Below are positions 40,429 through 47,387 of a stretch of 47,387 nt of DNA, piece after piece; the stretch's first letter is position 1; each line of letters starts with the position of its first letter. Position numbers and translations under genes: made by a program. The stretch spans positions 1 to 47,387 of the forward strand of contig JAEDNR010000005.1 of NCBI GenBank assembly GCA_016302405.1, given 5' to 3'. Under the pieces are notes generated by a model that saw nothing but the letters and a program-made list of their open reading frames with translations, was not told the DNA's origin and did not search any database. Source of the DNA: Oscillospiraceae bacterium. GTDB lineage: Bacteria; Bacillota; Clostridia; Oscillospirales; Oscillospiraceae.

Positions 40429-41307
40429 TTATCTGGCAAACCGGGTGCTGAGAGTGGTGGACCAGCTTTCCCCGGGGGCGAGGATGGCGGCGGCGGGCTT
40501 TTCCTCCCAGTTAATGGAGCCGTCCTCCTGGCTGGGCAGGCTGTGCCAGGGCTCGATGCAAACGAATTGGGGCTTCCCGGGTTTGCTCCAGATCAGGGTA
40601 TAGGGGAACTCGGAAATGTCGCAGACCACCGCCCGCCCGGTGCCCTTTTCATAAATGCCCAGGGTCTGGGACCGGAGGTTTACCATGCAGTGGCTGTCAT
40701 TGTCGAAAAGATGCTCGTCAATGGGGATGGTGTCGATATTGGCCCCCAGGCGGTAGCAGTTGCCATGGACCAGGCCCTTGGGCAGGCACCCGACGCACAG
40801 GGGAGATTCGGTTTCGCTGAACCGGAGCTCATAGTCCCGGTAGGTGTGCTGATCGTCAAAGGGAATGGCAAAGCCCGGATGGAAGCCGATGCCGAAGGGC
40901 AGCTTCTCCCCGTCCAGATTCTCCACCGTCAGGGTGTGGTGGAGGGTGTCGTTTTCCAGGGCAAAGACGGACACCAGCCGGAAGTCATAGGGGAAGCGCG
41001 CCAAGGTTTCTTCATTCGCGCACAGCTCCAGCACCACGCAGTTTTCTGTCTGCTCCACCAGGGTGTGCTCCATGAGCCGGGCAAAGCCGTGCTGGCCGGA
41101 TTCATAGACACCGCCCTTGGCGGCAATCTTCCCGTCTACCACCTTGCCGGCGTGGGGGAAGAGGATGGGGGCGTGGTAGCCCCAGACAGCGGGGTCCGCC
41201 TGCCAGATGTGCTCCGCGCCGTCGGATTTGCGCACCGCGCTCTTTACCTGGGCGCCCCAGGTGGTGACGGTGACCTTCAGGTACTCGTTTTCAATTGTGT
41301 ATTCCAT
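40429..41307 (-). CDS. Aldose 1-epimerase family protein (LacX-like)
   Basis: 292 residues, galactose-mutarotase fold. Landmarks are EHIWQADPAVWGYHAPILFP, the His in GQHGFAR, FPYDFRL, GFHPGFAIPF with the second catalytic His, and a late acidic block CIEPWHSLP with the Glu expected as the general base. It interconverts sugar anomers; the LacX-like subgroup acts on hexoses or hexose phosphates, which is not settled. CAAGGAGG precedes the ATG. It stands alone between repeat gaps. Confidence 0.88.
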   Translation of the reverse strand: MEYTIENEYLKVTVTTWGAQVKSAVRKSDGAEHIWQADPAVWGYHAPILFPHAGKVVDGKIAAKGGVYESGQHGFARLMEHTLVEQTENCVVLELCANEETLARFPYDFRLVSVFALENDTLHHTLTVENLDGEKLPFGIGFHPGFAIPFDDQHTYRDYELRFSETESPLCVGCLPKGLVHGNCYRLGANIDTIPIDEHLFDNDSHCMVNLRSQTLGIYEKGTGRAVVCDISEFPYTLIWSKPGKPQFVCIEPWHSLPSQEDGSINWEEKPAAAILAPGESWSTTLSTRFAR

Positions 41308-41601
41308 AGTAGCCTCCTTGTGTTTTTTATGGTTGGCGTTGGTTTAAATATATCGAATTGACAATGGACAATTCCGAATTACGGTTATCGGCTTTAATAA
41401 GCTGATCGTAAAATTGGAATTTGCAGGGCTGGCGGCGCATGCCGCCCGTGCCTCTCCCTTTGGGAGAGGTGCCCCCGAAGGGGGCGCAGAGGGCCCTCTC
41501 AGTCACGGCTAAGGCCGTGACAGCTCCCCCATAGGGGGAGCCAAGGCATTTCTGGAAATTCGATAAAGCGTACCGCATCGGGCCGTGCCCATCAGAACCG
41601 C
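41308..41601. repeat. Gap with a third type of two-hairpin MITE-like element
   Basis: A spacer unit with GGTTATCGGCTTTAATAAGC (41384-41410) and boundary motif (41411-41424) precede 41449-41547. Its left end is CCTCTCCCTTTGGGAGAGG plus GCCCCCGAAGGGGGC; its right end is GTCACGGCTAAGGCCGTGAC plus GCTCCCCCATAGGGGGAGC. The right end follows the GGCTCCC family plan with a different inner hairpin. No gene. Confidence 0.65.
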
Positions 41602-42432
41602 TTATTGCTTCAAAAACGCGAAATACAGCAGCACGGCGGCGCCCAGGAGGATCCGGTACACGCCGAAGGCGGAGAAGGAATGCTTGCGGACGTACTCCAT
41701 AAGGCCCCGGATGACCAGGATACTGACAAGGAAGGACACAAGGCACCCCACCAGGAGGATCCCCACCTCCTGTCCGGCAAAGCCCACCCCGCTCATAAAG
41801 AACTTCAAAAGCTTAATGGCGCTGGCTCCCAGCATGGTGGGAATGGCCATGAAGAAGCTGAACTCCGCGGCGGCTCCCCGGCTCACCCCCAGAAGAATGC
41901 CGCCCAGGATGGTGGAGCCGGAACGGGAGGTACCGGGCACCAGGCTCAGACACTGGAAAGCGCCGATGGCCAGGGCCGTTTTCCAGTCCACATCCCACAC
42001 GGACGCCACCTTGGGGGTCAGGCCCTGATTGCGCCGCTCAACGGCGATGAACGCCACGCCGTAGACGATGAGGGCCAGGGACACCACCCAGGCGTTGTGC
42101 AGGTGCGCGTCCATCCAGTCATCAAAGAGCACCCCCACCACGCCGGAGGGGAGGATGGACAGCACCACAAGGCCCCACAGCTTCCAGGTGCCGGCACGCT
42201 GTTTCGGGGACTTGTCCCGGGCAAAGGGATTGAGCTTATGGAAGAACAGAACCACCACTGCCAGAATGGCGCCCAGCTGGATCACCACATCGAACATGCT
42301 CCGGAATTCCTCGGACACATTCAGCCGGACCAGCTCGTTCAAAAGGATCAGATGGCCGGTGGAGGAAATGGGCAGCCACTCGGTGACGCCCTCCACAATG
42401 CCGAAGAGGATGGATTTGAGAATCTCGATCAT
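41602..42432 (-). CDS. uppP: Undecaprenyl-diphosphatase
   Basis: 276 residues, polytopic. It removes a phosphate from undecaprenyl diphosphate to recycle the lipid carrier for peptidoglycan and wall polymers; its action gives bacitracin resistance. Signatures are FGIVEGVTEWLPISSTGHLI at the N-terminus and LVPGTSRSGSTILGGILLGV, with the catalytic Glu, Ser and Arg in these blocks. About eight TM helices are expected. ATG at 42432 has AAAAGGAGC upstream; the longer frame enters the TTGACAA repeat. Confidence 0.95.
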   Translation of the reverse strand: MIEILKSILFGIVEGVTEWLPISSTGHLILLNELVRLNVSEEFRSMFDVVIQLGAILAVVVLFFHKLNPFARDKSPKQRAGTWKLWGLVVLSILPSGVVGVLFDDWMDAHLHNAWVVSLALIVYGVAFIAVERRNQGLTPKVASVWDVDWKTALAIGAFQCLSLVPGTSRSGSTILGGILLGVSRGAAAEFSFFMAIPTMLGASAIKLLKFFMSGVGFAGQEVGILLVGCLVSFLVSILVIRGLMEYVRKHSFSAFGVYRILLGAAVLLYFAFLKQ

Positions 42433-42487
42433 AATAAGCTCCTTTTGTGATTTTCGATTGCGGCAGCAGGGGGATAAATTGAAATTT

Positions 42488-42637
42488 AATTGACAATTGA
42501 CAATGAACAATTGACAATTAAGGAATCCCTCCGGGATGATTTAAAATAAAAAATTTGGACGAGAACGATAGAAATGATTTCAAAATCGTCCCGTAGGGAC
42601 ACAATAATTGTCAACTGTCAATTGTCAATTGTCAATT
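42488..42637. repeat. 150-base TTGACAA-ended element, copy 2
   Basis: Same length as copy 1 (19826-19975), reverse orientation. Blocks AGGAATCCCTCCGGGATGAT and CCCGTAGGGACACAAT mark the two inner hairpins. Confidence 0.85.
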
Positions 42638-42751
42638 CAGGCCGTGCCGCCAAATTCCAATTTGCCGCTTTGCCGCGGGAAGTACGGGAACGCCCTTAGA
42701 TACGCTACCATCATACACTTACCGCCGGGGAAATGCAAGGGAAATCTCGCG

Positions 42752-42815
42752 TTCACAAATTGGGGCGGAAGTCTTAACAATTTATTCACGCCAATCCCGG
42801 GAAATTCGCTATAAT
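42752..42815 (+). promoter_or_regulatory. Pho-box-like operator and -10 of the two-component operon
   Basis: TTCACA (42752), TTAACA (42774) and TTCACG (42785) are spaced 22 and 11 bases, that is on an 11-base helical phase, and are followed by TATAAT at 42810-42815. No -35 hexamer is present at 17 bases. Direct TTNACA repeats in place of a -35 are typical of promoters activated by PhoB/PhoP-type regulators, so positive autoregulation is inferred. Confidence 0.55.
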
Positions 42816-42880
42816 AGGAATTATCAGACAAATCAGAATTCCGGCTATGGACCGGAAGCGAAGAAAGGGAGGATCCATAT

Positions 42881-43567
42881 ATGGCTGTTTCTGTTTTGAT
42901 TGTAGAGGATGATCACAATATCGCAGAGCTTCTGCAGATGTATCTGGAAAAAGAGGGGTACGCCGTGACCGTAGCACCCGACGGAGGCCAGGGGCTTGCC
43001 AAATTCCGGGCCATCAAGCCGGACCTGGTGCTGCTGGACGTGATGATGCCCGTTATGGACGGCTGGTCCGTGTGCAAGGCCATCCGGGCGGAGAGCCAGG
43101 CCCCGGTGATCATGCTCACCGCCAAGGGCGAAACCGACGACAAAGTGGCCGGGCTCAAGACCGGCGCCGACGACTATATCACCAAGCCCTTTGAAATGAA
43201 GGAGGTGCTGGCCCGGATCGAGGCGGTGCTCCGCCGTTCCTCCGGTGCCGGTCCGGAGAAAAAAGCCCGGCGGCTGGTCTTTGACAAGCTGATCATCGAT
43301 ATGGACGCCTTTGAGCTGACGGTAAATGGGAAAAAGGTGGACACGCCCCCCAAGGAAATGGAGCTGCTCTACTACCTGGCTTCCTCCCCCAACCGGGTGT
43401 ACACCCGAAACCAGCTTCTCGACGAGGTGTGGGGCTTTGACTACTTCGGCGACTCCCGGACGGTGGATGTCCATGTCAAGCGCCTGCGGGAAAAGCTGGA
43501 GGGCGTCTCCGAGCAGTGGAACCTGAAAACCGTCTGGGGCGTGGGCTATAAGTTCGAGGTGCTGTAA
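42881..43567 (+). CDS. OmpR/PhoB-type response regulator
   Basis: 228 residues. Receiver domain residues 1-120: acidic pocket VEDD (10-11), phospho-acceptor Asp53 in LLLDVMMP, Thr in MLTAKG and Lys in ITKPFE. A winged-helix DNA-binding domain occupies about 130-227 (LTVNGKKVDTPPKEMELLYY; TVDVHVKRLREKL; TVWGVGYKF). It lies 3 bases before its kinase gene. The PhoP-like identity is suggested only by the operator upstream and the phosphate transporter nearby. Confidence 0.94.
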   Translation: MAVSVLIVEDDHNIAELLQMYLEKEGYAVTVAPDGGQGLAKFRAIKPDLVLLDVMMPVMDGWSVCKAIRAESQAPVIMLTAKGETDDKVAGLKTGADDYITKPFEMKEVLARIEAVLRRSSGAGPEKKARRLVFDKLIIDMDAFELTVNGKKVDTPPKEMELLYYLASSPNRVYTRNQLLDEVWGFDYFGDSRTVDVHVKRLREKLEGVSEQWNLKTVWGVGYKFEVL

Positions 43568-43570
43568 GCC

Positions 43571-45001
43571 ATGAAATCCTCCTTCACCCGCAGCTTTTCC
43601 ACCGTGGCTGCCATACTGCTGGTGGCGCTGACGGTGCTGGGGGCTGCTTTACAGATCCTGGTCAAAAATTTCCTGACGGAAACGACCTTTTCCGCCCTGG
43701 AAGCCGACGCCCAGATTATTTCCAGTCTGGCCGCCTCCTATTCCGTGGACGGGACCTTAAGCAGCCGGGAATTCCTGCTGAACCTGAACATCGCCTCCCA
43801 GATCTCCGACACCGATGCGGTGATCTGCGACAGCAGCGGACGGGTGGTGATGTGCTCCGACCAGCCCTTCGGCTGCAAGCACCAGGGCCTTCAGGTGAAC
43901 CGGGACTACCTTTATAAAGTCATGCACAACGGCATGGATACCGCCACCGGCCTGATCCGGGGCCTGTACGACGACAGCCGGTTCATGGTGTCCATGCCCA
44001 TCACCGCCTCCTCGGAAGCCGCGGCGGTGGGCATCGTGATCGTATCCGTCCCCGTCACCTCCACAAACCAGATCCTGAGCCGGATCGCCAAGATCTTCCT
44101 CACCGCCTCCTGCGCGGTGGTGCTGGTGTCCGTGGCGGCGGTGACCCTCTTTGCCCGCCGGGAAAGTAAGCCCCTGCAGGATATGGCCAAGGCCGCCAAC
44201 GCCTTCGGCCACGGGGACCTGGAAGCCCGGGTCCGGGTGGAGGACGACTACAGCGAGGAAATGGCGGAGCTTGCCCTGGCCTTTAACAATATGGCATCTT
44301 CCCTGCAAAAGAGCGAGTACCAGCGCCAGGAGTTTGTCGCCAATGTTTCCCACGAGCTGAAAACCCCCATGACCACCATTTCCGGCTACATCGACGGCAT
44401 CCTGGACGGCACCATTCCGGAAAACCGCCGGGAGCACTACCTGCGCATCGTTTCCGACGAGGCCAAGCGCCTGAGCCGCCTGGTGCGGAGTATGCTGGAT
44501 ATTTCCCGGCTCCAGAGCGAGGGCGGCATCCCCGACGAGAAGAAGATCCCCTTCGATCTGGAGGAATGCGCCGGACAGGTGCTGCTCACTTTCGAAAAGA
44601 AGATCAACGACAAGCACATCAATGTGGATGTGAACATGCCGGAGCATCCGGTGGTCACCTTTGCCAACCAGGACTACATCACCCAGGTGATCTATAACCT
44701 GCTGGACAACGCGGTGAAGTTCTGCCCCGAGGGGAAAAACCTGGGCCTAACCATCCGGGAGGGCGGGAACAAGGCCTATGTGTCCGTATCCAACGAGGGC
44801 GACACCATCCCGCCGGAGGAGCTGCAGCTGGTCTTTGACCGGTTCCACAAGCTGGACAAGAGCCGCTCCCAGAACCGGGATGGCTGGGGCCTGGGGCTGT
44901 ACATCGTCAAGACCATTGTATGCAGCCACGGGGAAAACATCAGCGTCACCAGCCGGGACGGGAAGACGGAATTTACCTTTACCATGCCGCTGGTGAATTA
45001 G
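43571..45001 (+). CDS. Membrane sensor histidine kinase
   Basis: 476 residues. TM1 about 10-30, extracellular sensor about 31-168 (single PAS/dCache-like domain with two Cys at 86 and 95), TM2 about 171-195, HAMP about 196-248. HisKA follows with phospho-acceptor His261 in NVSHELKTPMTTISGY, then HATPase_c with N box VIYNLLDNAVKFC, G1 DRFHKLDKSRSQN and G2 GWGLGLYIVK. The layout is like PhoR/WalK/HpkA of Firmicutes. It phosphorylates the regulator encoded just upstream. No terminator follows; a TTGACAA repeat separates it from htrA. Confidence 0.94.
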   Translation: MKSSFTRSFSTVAAILLVALTVLGAALQILVKNFLTETTFSALEADAQIISSLAASYSVDGTLSSREFLLNLNIASQISDTDAVICDSSGRVVMCSDQPFGCKHQGLQVNRDYLYKVMHNGMDTATGLIRGLYDDSRFMVSMPITASSEAAAVGIVIVSVPVTSTNQILSRIAKIFLTASCAVVLVSVAAVTLFARRESKPLQDMAKAANAFGHGDLEARVRVEDDYSEEMAELALAFNNMASSLQKSEYQRQEFVANVSHELKTPMTTISGYIDGILDGTIPENRREHYLRIVSDEAKRLSRLVRSMLDISRLQSEGGIPDEKKIPFDLEECAGQVLLTFEKKINDKHINVDVNMPEHPVVTFANQDYITQVIYNLLDNAVKFCPEGKNLGLTIREGGNKAYVSVSNEGDTIPPEELQLVFDRFHKLDKSRSQNRDGWGLGLYIVKTIVCSHGENISVTSRDGKTEFTFTMPLVN

Positions 45002-45002
45002 A

Positions 45003-45154
45003 AATTGACAATTGACAATTGACAGTTGACAATTAAACTGTCCCTACGGGACCATTTTGAAAAATTGCAATTGTTTTCTGTCAACTTCTAATTATTTTTA
45101 ATTATCCCGAAGGGATTCCTTAATTGTCAATTGTTCATTGTCAATTGTCAATTA
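45003..45154. repeat. TTGACAA-ended element, copy 3
   Basis: Heptamer runs at both ends, inner blocks CTGTCCCTACGGGACCATTTT and ATTATCCCGAAGGGATTCC; same orientation as copy 1. Directly after the kinase stop codon. Confidence 0.85.
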
Positions 45155-45234
45155 AAATTCAATTTCCCTATCTGTTTCAGATGACGCAAAACACATAATA
45201 CCCATAATACCGCCCTGGGGGCGAGGAGGATAAA

Positions 45235-46485
45235 ATGGACGATCGAAAGCACAATTCCATAGAGCCCTGGGGGGACTGGGAATACGGCACCGGCCGGACC
45301 AAGCCGCCGAAAAGCCACAGCGGCATGATCGCGGTGCTGCTGATCCTGGTTATCCTGCTGTGCAGCGTGGTGTCCGTGCTGGGTGTCCTGAATATCCGGC
45401 TGTTTCAGAAGCTGAGCCAGCGGGAGGAAGCGGAATCCGCCATCGCCTTTGCCGAAGAAACCCTGGAAACCACGGCTGCCCCCACGGAAATAGCACCGGA
45501 GCCAGTAGGCGACGATGTGACCATGGACCTGCATACCGCCCCCCAGGCATTCGACAACATTCCCCAGACCGGGGGATTGTCCCTGCAGGAAATCTATGAA
45601 AAAAATATCCCCAGCGTGGTGTCCGTATCCTGCACCCTGTCCGCAGGCTCCGCCTCCGGCACCGGTGTGATATTGTCCAGCCAGGGCTATATCGTCACCA
45701 ACGCCCATGTCATTGACGGCGCGAAGTATATCCGGGTCCTGCTCACCGACGGCAGGGAGCTGGATGCCAGCCTCGTTGGAACCGACGCGGTTTCCGATCT
45801 TGCGGTGCTGCGCATCCAGGCTGACGGCCTTACAAGCGCCCAGTTCGGCGACTCCGATACCCTGCGGGTGGGCGACAGCGTCGCCGCCATCGGCGATCCC
45901 CTGGGGGTGGACCTGCGGGGCACCATGACCGACGGCATCGTCTCCGCCATCAACCGGGATGTGAGCATCAACGGGCGGACCATGAACCTGATCCAGACTA
46001 ACGCGGCCCTGAATTCCGGCAACTCCGGCGGCCCCCTTATCAACTGCTTCGGCCAGGTGGTAGGCATCAACACCATGAAGATCAGCGCGTTCACCGACCA
46101 GGCCGGTGTGGAGGGTCTGGGCTTTGCCATCCCCAGCACCACGGTAAAGGAAGTGGTGGAGCAGATCATAGACTATGGCTACGTTCCCGGACGTCCCACC
46201 CTGGGCATCTCGGCCGAGGCCCTGTCCCGGTTCTACCAGCATTTCTACCGGCTCCCCGCGGGGCTGTATATCAGCCAGGTGGAGGCCGGCGGCGCCGCCT
46301 GGAACGCGGGACTCCAGGCGGGGGACATTCTCGTCAGCATCGACGACGTGTCCCTGTCCGGCATGGATGACCTGAACCGGATCCTCTGCACCCACGCCGT
46401 GGGAGACGAGGTCACCCTCCATATCTACCGGGCCGGCCGGGGCGAGGGCTCCGTCACCGTGGCCCTTACAGAGGCCAGAGGCTGA
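45235..46485 (+). CDS. HtrA/DegP-like membrane serine protease with PDZ domain
   Basis: 416 residues: cytoplasmic acidic start, TM at about 31-51, Glu/Thr/Pro-rich linker, trypsin-like domain about 115-300 with the triad His158 (TNAHVID), Asp188 (SDLAVLRI) and Ser264 (NSGNSGGPLIN), and one PDZ domain about 315-410 (AGLQAGDILVSIDDVSLSGM). It degrades or refolds damaged envelope proteins. GAGGAGG lies 7 bases before the ATG. Location after a two-component operon suggests envelope-stress control, which is inference. Confidence 0.95.
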   Translation: MDDRKHNSIEPWGDWEYGTGRTKPPKSHSGMIAVLLILVILLCSVVSVLGVLNIRLFQKLSQREEAESAIAFAEETLETTAAPTEIAPEPVGDDVTMDLHTAPQAFDNIPQTGGLSLQEIYEKNIPSVVSVSCTLSAGSASGTGVILSSQGYIVTNAHVIDGAKYIRVLLTDGRELDASLVGTDAVSDLAVLRIQADGLTSAQFGDSDTLRVGDSVAAIGDPLGVDLRGTMTDGIVSAINRDVSINGRTMNLIQTNAALNSGNSGGPLINCFGQVVGINTMKISAFTDQAGVEGLGFAIPSTTVKEVVEQIIDYGYVPGRPTLGISAEALSRFYQHFYRLPAGLYISQVEAGGAAWNAGLQAGDILVSIDDVSLSGMDDLNRILCTHAVGDEVTLHIYRAGRGEGSVTVALTEARG

Positions 46486-46529
46486 CCGGCTCCGCCGAAT
46501 TGAAAATTTTTATCTCGGAAGTGACACCC

Positions 46530-47264
46530 ATGGAACCCATTTATCAGAAGGAATTTGAAATCGATGACAGCCGGGTGGACTGCTTCGGCGCAATGAAGCC
46601 CTCCCAGATCCTCTACGTTGCCCAGGAGATGGGCGGCGAGCACTCCGCCCTCATGTCGCTGGACTATGACACCCTGGCAAAACGCCGCCTGTTCTGGGCG
46701 GTGACCCGGCACCGGGTCCAGATCACCCGTATGCCCCGACGGGGGGAGACCATCCGGGTGGAGACCTGGCCCATGCCCACCACAAGGGTAGCCTACCCCA
46801 GAAGCGTGGTGGCCTACGACGCAGACGGCAGGGAGTGCTTCCGGGCCATCAGCCTGTGGGTGCTTATGGACCTGGACACCCGGAATATGATCCTCCCCGG
46901 CAAAAGCGGCATCACCGTAACAGGAACCGTCCGGGGTACGGAGCTGGCCATTCCAAACGGCCTGATTCCCCGTCAGCTTGCCAGCGACACCGACCGGAGC
47001 GTGTGCTTTACCGACCTGGACCGGAACGGGCACATGAACAATACCCGGTACCTGGACTGGATTGAAGACCTGTTCCCCAGCTCCTTCCACAGGGAGCACA
47101 GCCTGAAGGAATTTACCGTGTGCTATCTGGCGGAGGCCCGGGAGGGCCAGCGTCTGACCATGCACTACGGCGTGCCGGAGGAGGGCTGCATCCAGGTGGA
47201 CGCAGAGCGCCGGGAGGGAGAGGAATCCCACCGGGTCTTTGCCGCCCGGCTGCTGTTTGAATGA
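46530..47264 (+). CDS. Acyl-ACP thioesterase
   Basis: 244 residues, double hot-dog fold. The first half has EMGGEHSALMSLDYDTLAKR and LFWAVTRHRVQITRMPRRGE; the second has TDLDRNGHMNNTRYLDWIED, the DxNxHxNN catalytic motif of FatA-like bacterial enzymes. It hydrolyses acyl-ACP to free fatty acid and ends fatty-acid synthesis. ATG at 46530 follows GGAAGTGA, a weak site; an in-frame TTG ten codons earlier has no binding site. It lies 44 bases after htrA on the same strand and may be read from the same transcript. Confidence 0.9.
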   Translation: MEPIYQKEFEIDDSRVDCFGAMKPSQILYVAQEMGGEHSALMSLDYDTLAKRRLFWAVTRHRVQITRMPRRGETIRVETWPMPTTRVAYPRSVVAYDADGRECFRAISLWVLMDLDTRNMILPGKSGITVTGTVRGTELAIPNGLIPRQLASDTDRSVCFTDLDRNGHMNNTRYLDWIEDLFPSSFHREHSLKEFTVCYLAEAREGQRLTMHYGVPEEGCIQVDAERREGEESHRVFAARLLFE

Positions 47265-47387
47265 GATTGTTACGGCTATCGGCTTATAACAACAGACAGA
47301 AAAATTGGGAATTTGTTGAGCTGTTTGGGCAGTGGTGTGCGGGTGGATGCGGTACGCGGCCTTGCCCCCCGCATTTATGAGGGGGGT
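47265..47387. repeat. Repeat modules at the right edge
   Basis: TACGGCTATCGGCTTATAA spacer unit, boundary motif AAAATTGGGAATTTGTTG (near 47302) and the start of a CCTTGCCCCCCGCATTTATGAGGGGGGT hairpin-module tail cut by the window end. No gene. Confidence 0.65.

Overview
The window looks like chromosomal DNA of a GC-rich gut Clostridia, most likely an Oscillospiraceae-type Firmicute. The signs are strong AGGAGG-type ribosome binding sites, sigma-A-like TTGACA/TATAAT promoters with 17-base spacers, YitT, DUF6440, DUF4860-like and CapA proteins, a TcdE-like holin, and intergenic spaces packed with small palindromic repeats. No tRNA, rRNA or CRISPR array was seen. The assignment is an inference from gene content.

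Layout. (1) 1-6.3 kb, metabolism: IMP dehydrogenase, a YitT membrane protein, a fructokinase/mannose-6-phosphate isomerase operon and a lone PTS IIA domain. (2) 6.5-24.9 kb, a compact podovirus-like element: an ImmA/XRE lysogeny-type switch with face-to-face promoters, then terminase, portal, Prp-like protease, scaffold, N4-gp56-type capsid, head-tail and tail proteins, a receptor-binding fibre, an M15 endolysin and a holin. No integrase, replication, tape-measure or sheath gene is visible. All recognised structural ORFs are open, yet the gaps between them are filled by chromosomal repeat families and one IS481-like insertion. It is either a decaying prophage or a domesticated (gene-transfer-agent-like) particle. 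(3) 25.2-29.5 kb: a CapA-like protein with altered metal-site motif, a PLP aminotransferase and a DnaQ-like exonuclease. (4) 29.7-34.9 kb: a leftward operon coding a minimal type IV pilus/type II secretion-like machine (transglutaminase lipoprotein, GspF/PilC, four small single-TM proteins, PilT ATPase) followed by a CYTH phosphatase-like gene. (5) 35.5-37.1 kb: NfeD, SPFH protein and DUF6440. (6) 38.2-47.3 kb: Na/Pi cotransporter, aldose 1-epimerase, UppP, an OmpR-type two-component system behind a Pho-box-like operator, HtrA protease and acyl-ACP thioesterase.

The most unusual signal is in the non-coding DNA. Nearly every gap over 200 bases is a mosaic of at least seven repeat families, often bounded by an AAATTGGAATTTG-type near-palindrome. 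Families nest inside one another (a ~60-base element inside a MITE-like element that also carries an IS; one small element inside another). Different families carry interchangeable 24-base hairpins whose stems covary while tetraloops come from a small set. These modules also lie between the phage genes, which ties the phage island to a long residence in this chromosome.

Functionally, the fructokinase and ManA pair feeds hexoses into glycolysis and mannose metabolism. NfeD/SPFH form a membrane-microdomain pair. The two-component system, HtrA and UppP are envelope and stress functions. The pilus-like operon probably builds a surface or secretion structure whose extension ATPase and prepilin peptidase must be encoded elsewhere, if they exist.
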